Assembly: GCA_034409055.1 (NCBI GenBank)
Contig: DAOUMU010000197.1
Coordinates: 1-15,087 of the forward strand
Length of the DNA: 15,087 bases
Direction: 5' to 3'
Origin: DAOUMU01 sp034409055
GTDB lineage: Bacteria; Chloroflexota; Anaerolineae; 4572-78; J111
This document shows positions 13,608 through 15,087 of this stretch, one piece after another. Each line of letters starts with the position of its first letter. The first letter of the stretch is position 1. A model generated the notes under the pieces. It was not told the DNA's origin. It ran no database searches and saw nothing but the letters and a program-made list of their open reading frames with translations. The position numbers and the translations under genes are program-made.

Positions 13608-14624
13608 ATGAGGTCTCACACAGTGGATAGTAAAGCAACAGATACTATCATCGAATATACTGATGCGGAGTCAAATGTTGTTTCCCGGAATATCTTTAGT
13701 CTATACCAGAAATACAGGTCAAGTCAATTTATATTTGTAGAGCCAGGAGGCAATTTTGGCGATGAGCTTATCTACAAGGGGGCCCGGAAACTTGCCAGGC
13801 TGGCAGGCATTAAATTCCAATCAGTAAGCCATGACAAATTCATGAACTCTGATTATCCGAGTGATGCGGTAATCTATATCCATGGGGGAGGGGATTTCAA
13901 TACATGGTGGTCTGGGAATTCAATAGCTGAATTTTTCAAAACAGTTAGCACTCATTCTGGTGTCATTATCCTTGGCCCACGAACCATCCTGACTGAAAAG
14001 GAGTTTCTTCGTAAAACTGTAGTAGCCGGTCTACGCAATAGTATGTCCAAAAAAGTCTATATGTTTGCTCGCGAACTTACTTCATATGCAGCTTTGAAAG
14101 CATATCTCCCTGGCTGGGTTGAGTTGGGCGTGGATCATGACACTGCACTCAATCTTTCTGCTACTGATCTTGTCTCGGCCAATCCTGCCCGTCGCTTTGT
14201 CTTCTATGCCATTCGAGAGGACAAAGAAGCTATTAATCAGGAACGTGACCTTCTGGCTATGTGGGTTGATCCAACGAGATATTGCTTCAGTTTTAATCAG
14301 TGGGTGTCTCTTCACAATCGGGCAAAAGAAATCGTTACCAATCGCTTACATTCAGCCATTTTAGGGCCAATCTTAGGGGTACCTACAACCATTATACCAA
14401 ATAATTATCATAAGAATCGATCAGTTTGGGAATATTCGCTTCAGCAGCAGGGAGTACGGTGGTCAGGTTCCGTTCATGTGGGGCGTATAGCCCATATTGT
14501 CAATACCATCTATCCACTACGAAAAATTTTAGGGATGTCGGCGTTTCAGACTGCACTGCGAGTATTTGTTTATGGGGCACGCCGTAGAAACTTAAATCAT
14601 CGTTGCAACAGTTGGTTATATTAG
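13608..14624 (+). CDS. Polysaccharide pyruvyl transferase
   Basis: 338 residues of the PS_pyruv_trans family (PF04230; CsaB, ExoV, WcaK relatives), which add a pyruvate ketal from phosphoenolpyruvate to a sugar of the glycan. Visible marks are PGGNFGDELIYKGAR (46-60), IYIHGGGDFNTWW (89-101), FARELTS (153-159), VDHDTALNL (175-183) and NRLHSAILGPILGVP (245-259) with the conserved histidine H248, followed by NNYHKNRSVWEYS. Pyruvyl groups add negative charge and can anchor S-layer proteins. ATG 13608 is supported by AGGGGA 5 bases upstream. The gap from the ATPase is 78 bases and has no terminator or clear promoter, so it is likely co-transcribed. The acceptor sugar is unknown. Confidence 0.88.
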   Translation: MRSHTVDSKATDTIIEYTDAESNVVSRNIFSLYQKYRSSQFIFVEPGGNFGDELIYKGARKLARLAGIKFQSVSHDKFMNSDYPSDAVIYIHGGGDFNTWWSGNSIAEFFKTVSTHSGVIILGPRTILTEKEFLRKTVVAGLRNSMSKKVYMFARELTSYAALKAYLPGWVELGVDHDTALNLSATDLVSANPARRFVFYAIREDKEAINQERDLLAMWVDPTRYCFSFNQWVSLHNRAKEIVTNRLHSAILGPILGVPTTIIPNNYHKNRSVWEYSLQQQGVRWSGSVHVGRIAHIVNTIYPLRKILGMSAFQTALRVFVYGARRRNLNHRCNSWLY

Positions 14625-14636
14625 GTTGAGGGTGTA

Positions 14637-15087
14637 ATGGCTTGTAGACAGGCTTCTCTGCGAATTGCTTACGTGATTCAGAACATTGGGATTGATCTGG
14701 CCTCGGATATAGGGATTGCGATTACTGTAAAGTATACGCTGCGCAATCTACAAAAAGCAGGACACAATGTAAGCTTACTGGCGCTTAAAGGACGGTCGGT
14801 TACTGGCGTTGATGATGTTTCAAACCTGGATGCTTTGTGGTACGCACCGCTTGGTTTGACTGGAACACGTTTGTTCATGTTTTTCGAGAGCGGTATACGC
14901 CGCCTGCAACGCGAATTGAGATTATCCTACTTTGCTCTATTTGATAGCTACCGCTTCTATGAGGCATGTTGCCGCAGTTTGCCCAAGTATGACATATGTC
15001 ACGAGCATAACGGGTTACTCAGTATCGGGGCGGCACTGGCTTGTTTGCGGATGAAAGTGCCCTATATTCTTACCTTGGATGCTGACC
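14637..15087 (+). CDS. GT4-like glycosyltransferase, N-terminal part
   Basis: 150 complete codons from ATG 14637, running off the window with no stop, so the 3' end is missing. GAGGGTG (14628-14634) just upstream serves as ribosome binding site. The visible part looks like the acceptor half of a GT-B enzyme: RIAYVIQNIG (9-18), a helix through VKYTLRNLQKAGHNVSLLAL (31-50), then YDICHEHNGLLSIGAALA (118-135) and VPYILTLDAD (141-150). The last two match the strand-helix pattern where GT4 enzymes carry (D/H)-x-H-N-x-x-x and the phrase 'ilTlHd'. The donor-binding half with the E-x7-E motif lies outside. The start is 12 bases after the pyruvyl transferase stop, so it belongs to the same operon. Confidence 0.75.
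   Translation, partial: MACRQASLRIAYVIQNIGIDLASDIGIAITVKYTLRNLQKAGHNVSLLALKGRSVTGVDDVSNLDALWYAPLGLTGTRLFMFFESGIRRLQRELRLSYFALFDSYRFYEACCRSLPKYDICHEHNGLLSIGAALACLRMKVPYILTLDAD

Overview
The window is about 15 kb of an exopolysaccharide / cell-surface glycan biosynthesis and export locus. Every gene I can support lies on the + strand. The gene content (a glycan-locus B12-type radical SAM protein, a Thr/Pro-rich exoprotein ending in an Excalibur-like domain, excisionase-type HTH proteins, a Wzz/BY-kinase and a Wzm/Wzt-type ABC exporter), the moderate GC content and the GTG/TTG starts suggest an uncultured Chloroflexota bacterium, probably Anaerolineae-like. That assignment is inference from protein style; no rRNA or other phylogenetic marker is present.

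Layout: (1) 1-905 holds the 3' end of an initiating sugar-phosphate transferase, followed without a gap by a sugar-1-phosphate nucleotidyltransferase and a clear rho-independent terminator. (2) 906-1066 is an AT-rich gap with an inverted repeat. (3) 1067-5590 encodes a GmhB-like HAD phosphatase, a hexapeptide acyltransferase, a membrane GT2 glycosyltransferase and a B12-type radical SAM enzyme, and ends in a weak terminator-like hairpin. (4) 5627-5666 carries four degenerate 10-bp tandem repeats, one per helical turn, directly before a small excisionase-type HTH gene (5709-5948). (5) 5958-8030 encodes a membrane-anchored exoprotein with a DNRLRE-like domain, a Thr/Pro repeat linker, propeller-type repeats and an Excalibur-like C-terminus. 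(6) 8111-10039 encodes a Wzz/BY-kinase whose C-terminus, beyond the usual tyrosine cluster, carries a second excisionase-type HTH domain. (7) 10092-15087 encodes a GT4 glycosyltransferase, ABC-2 permease, ABC ATPase with a Wzt-like C-terminal domain, a polysaccharide pyruvyl transferase and the start of another GT4 enzyme.

Working together, the sugar transferase starts glycan chains on a lipid carrier, and the nucleotidyltransferase and phosphatase help make activated sugars. The GT2 and GT4 enzymes extend the glycan, and the acyl- and pyruvyl-transferases decorate it. The ABC exporter and/or a Wzz-type machine moves it out. The most unusual feature is the pair of sister HTH domains: one free and preceded by phased repeats, the other fused to the membrane-bound tyrosine kinase that normally controls polysaccharide assembly. 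I infer a circuit in which kinase state and transcription of the locus are linked; the sequence alone does not prove this.
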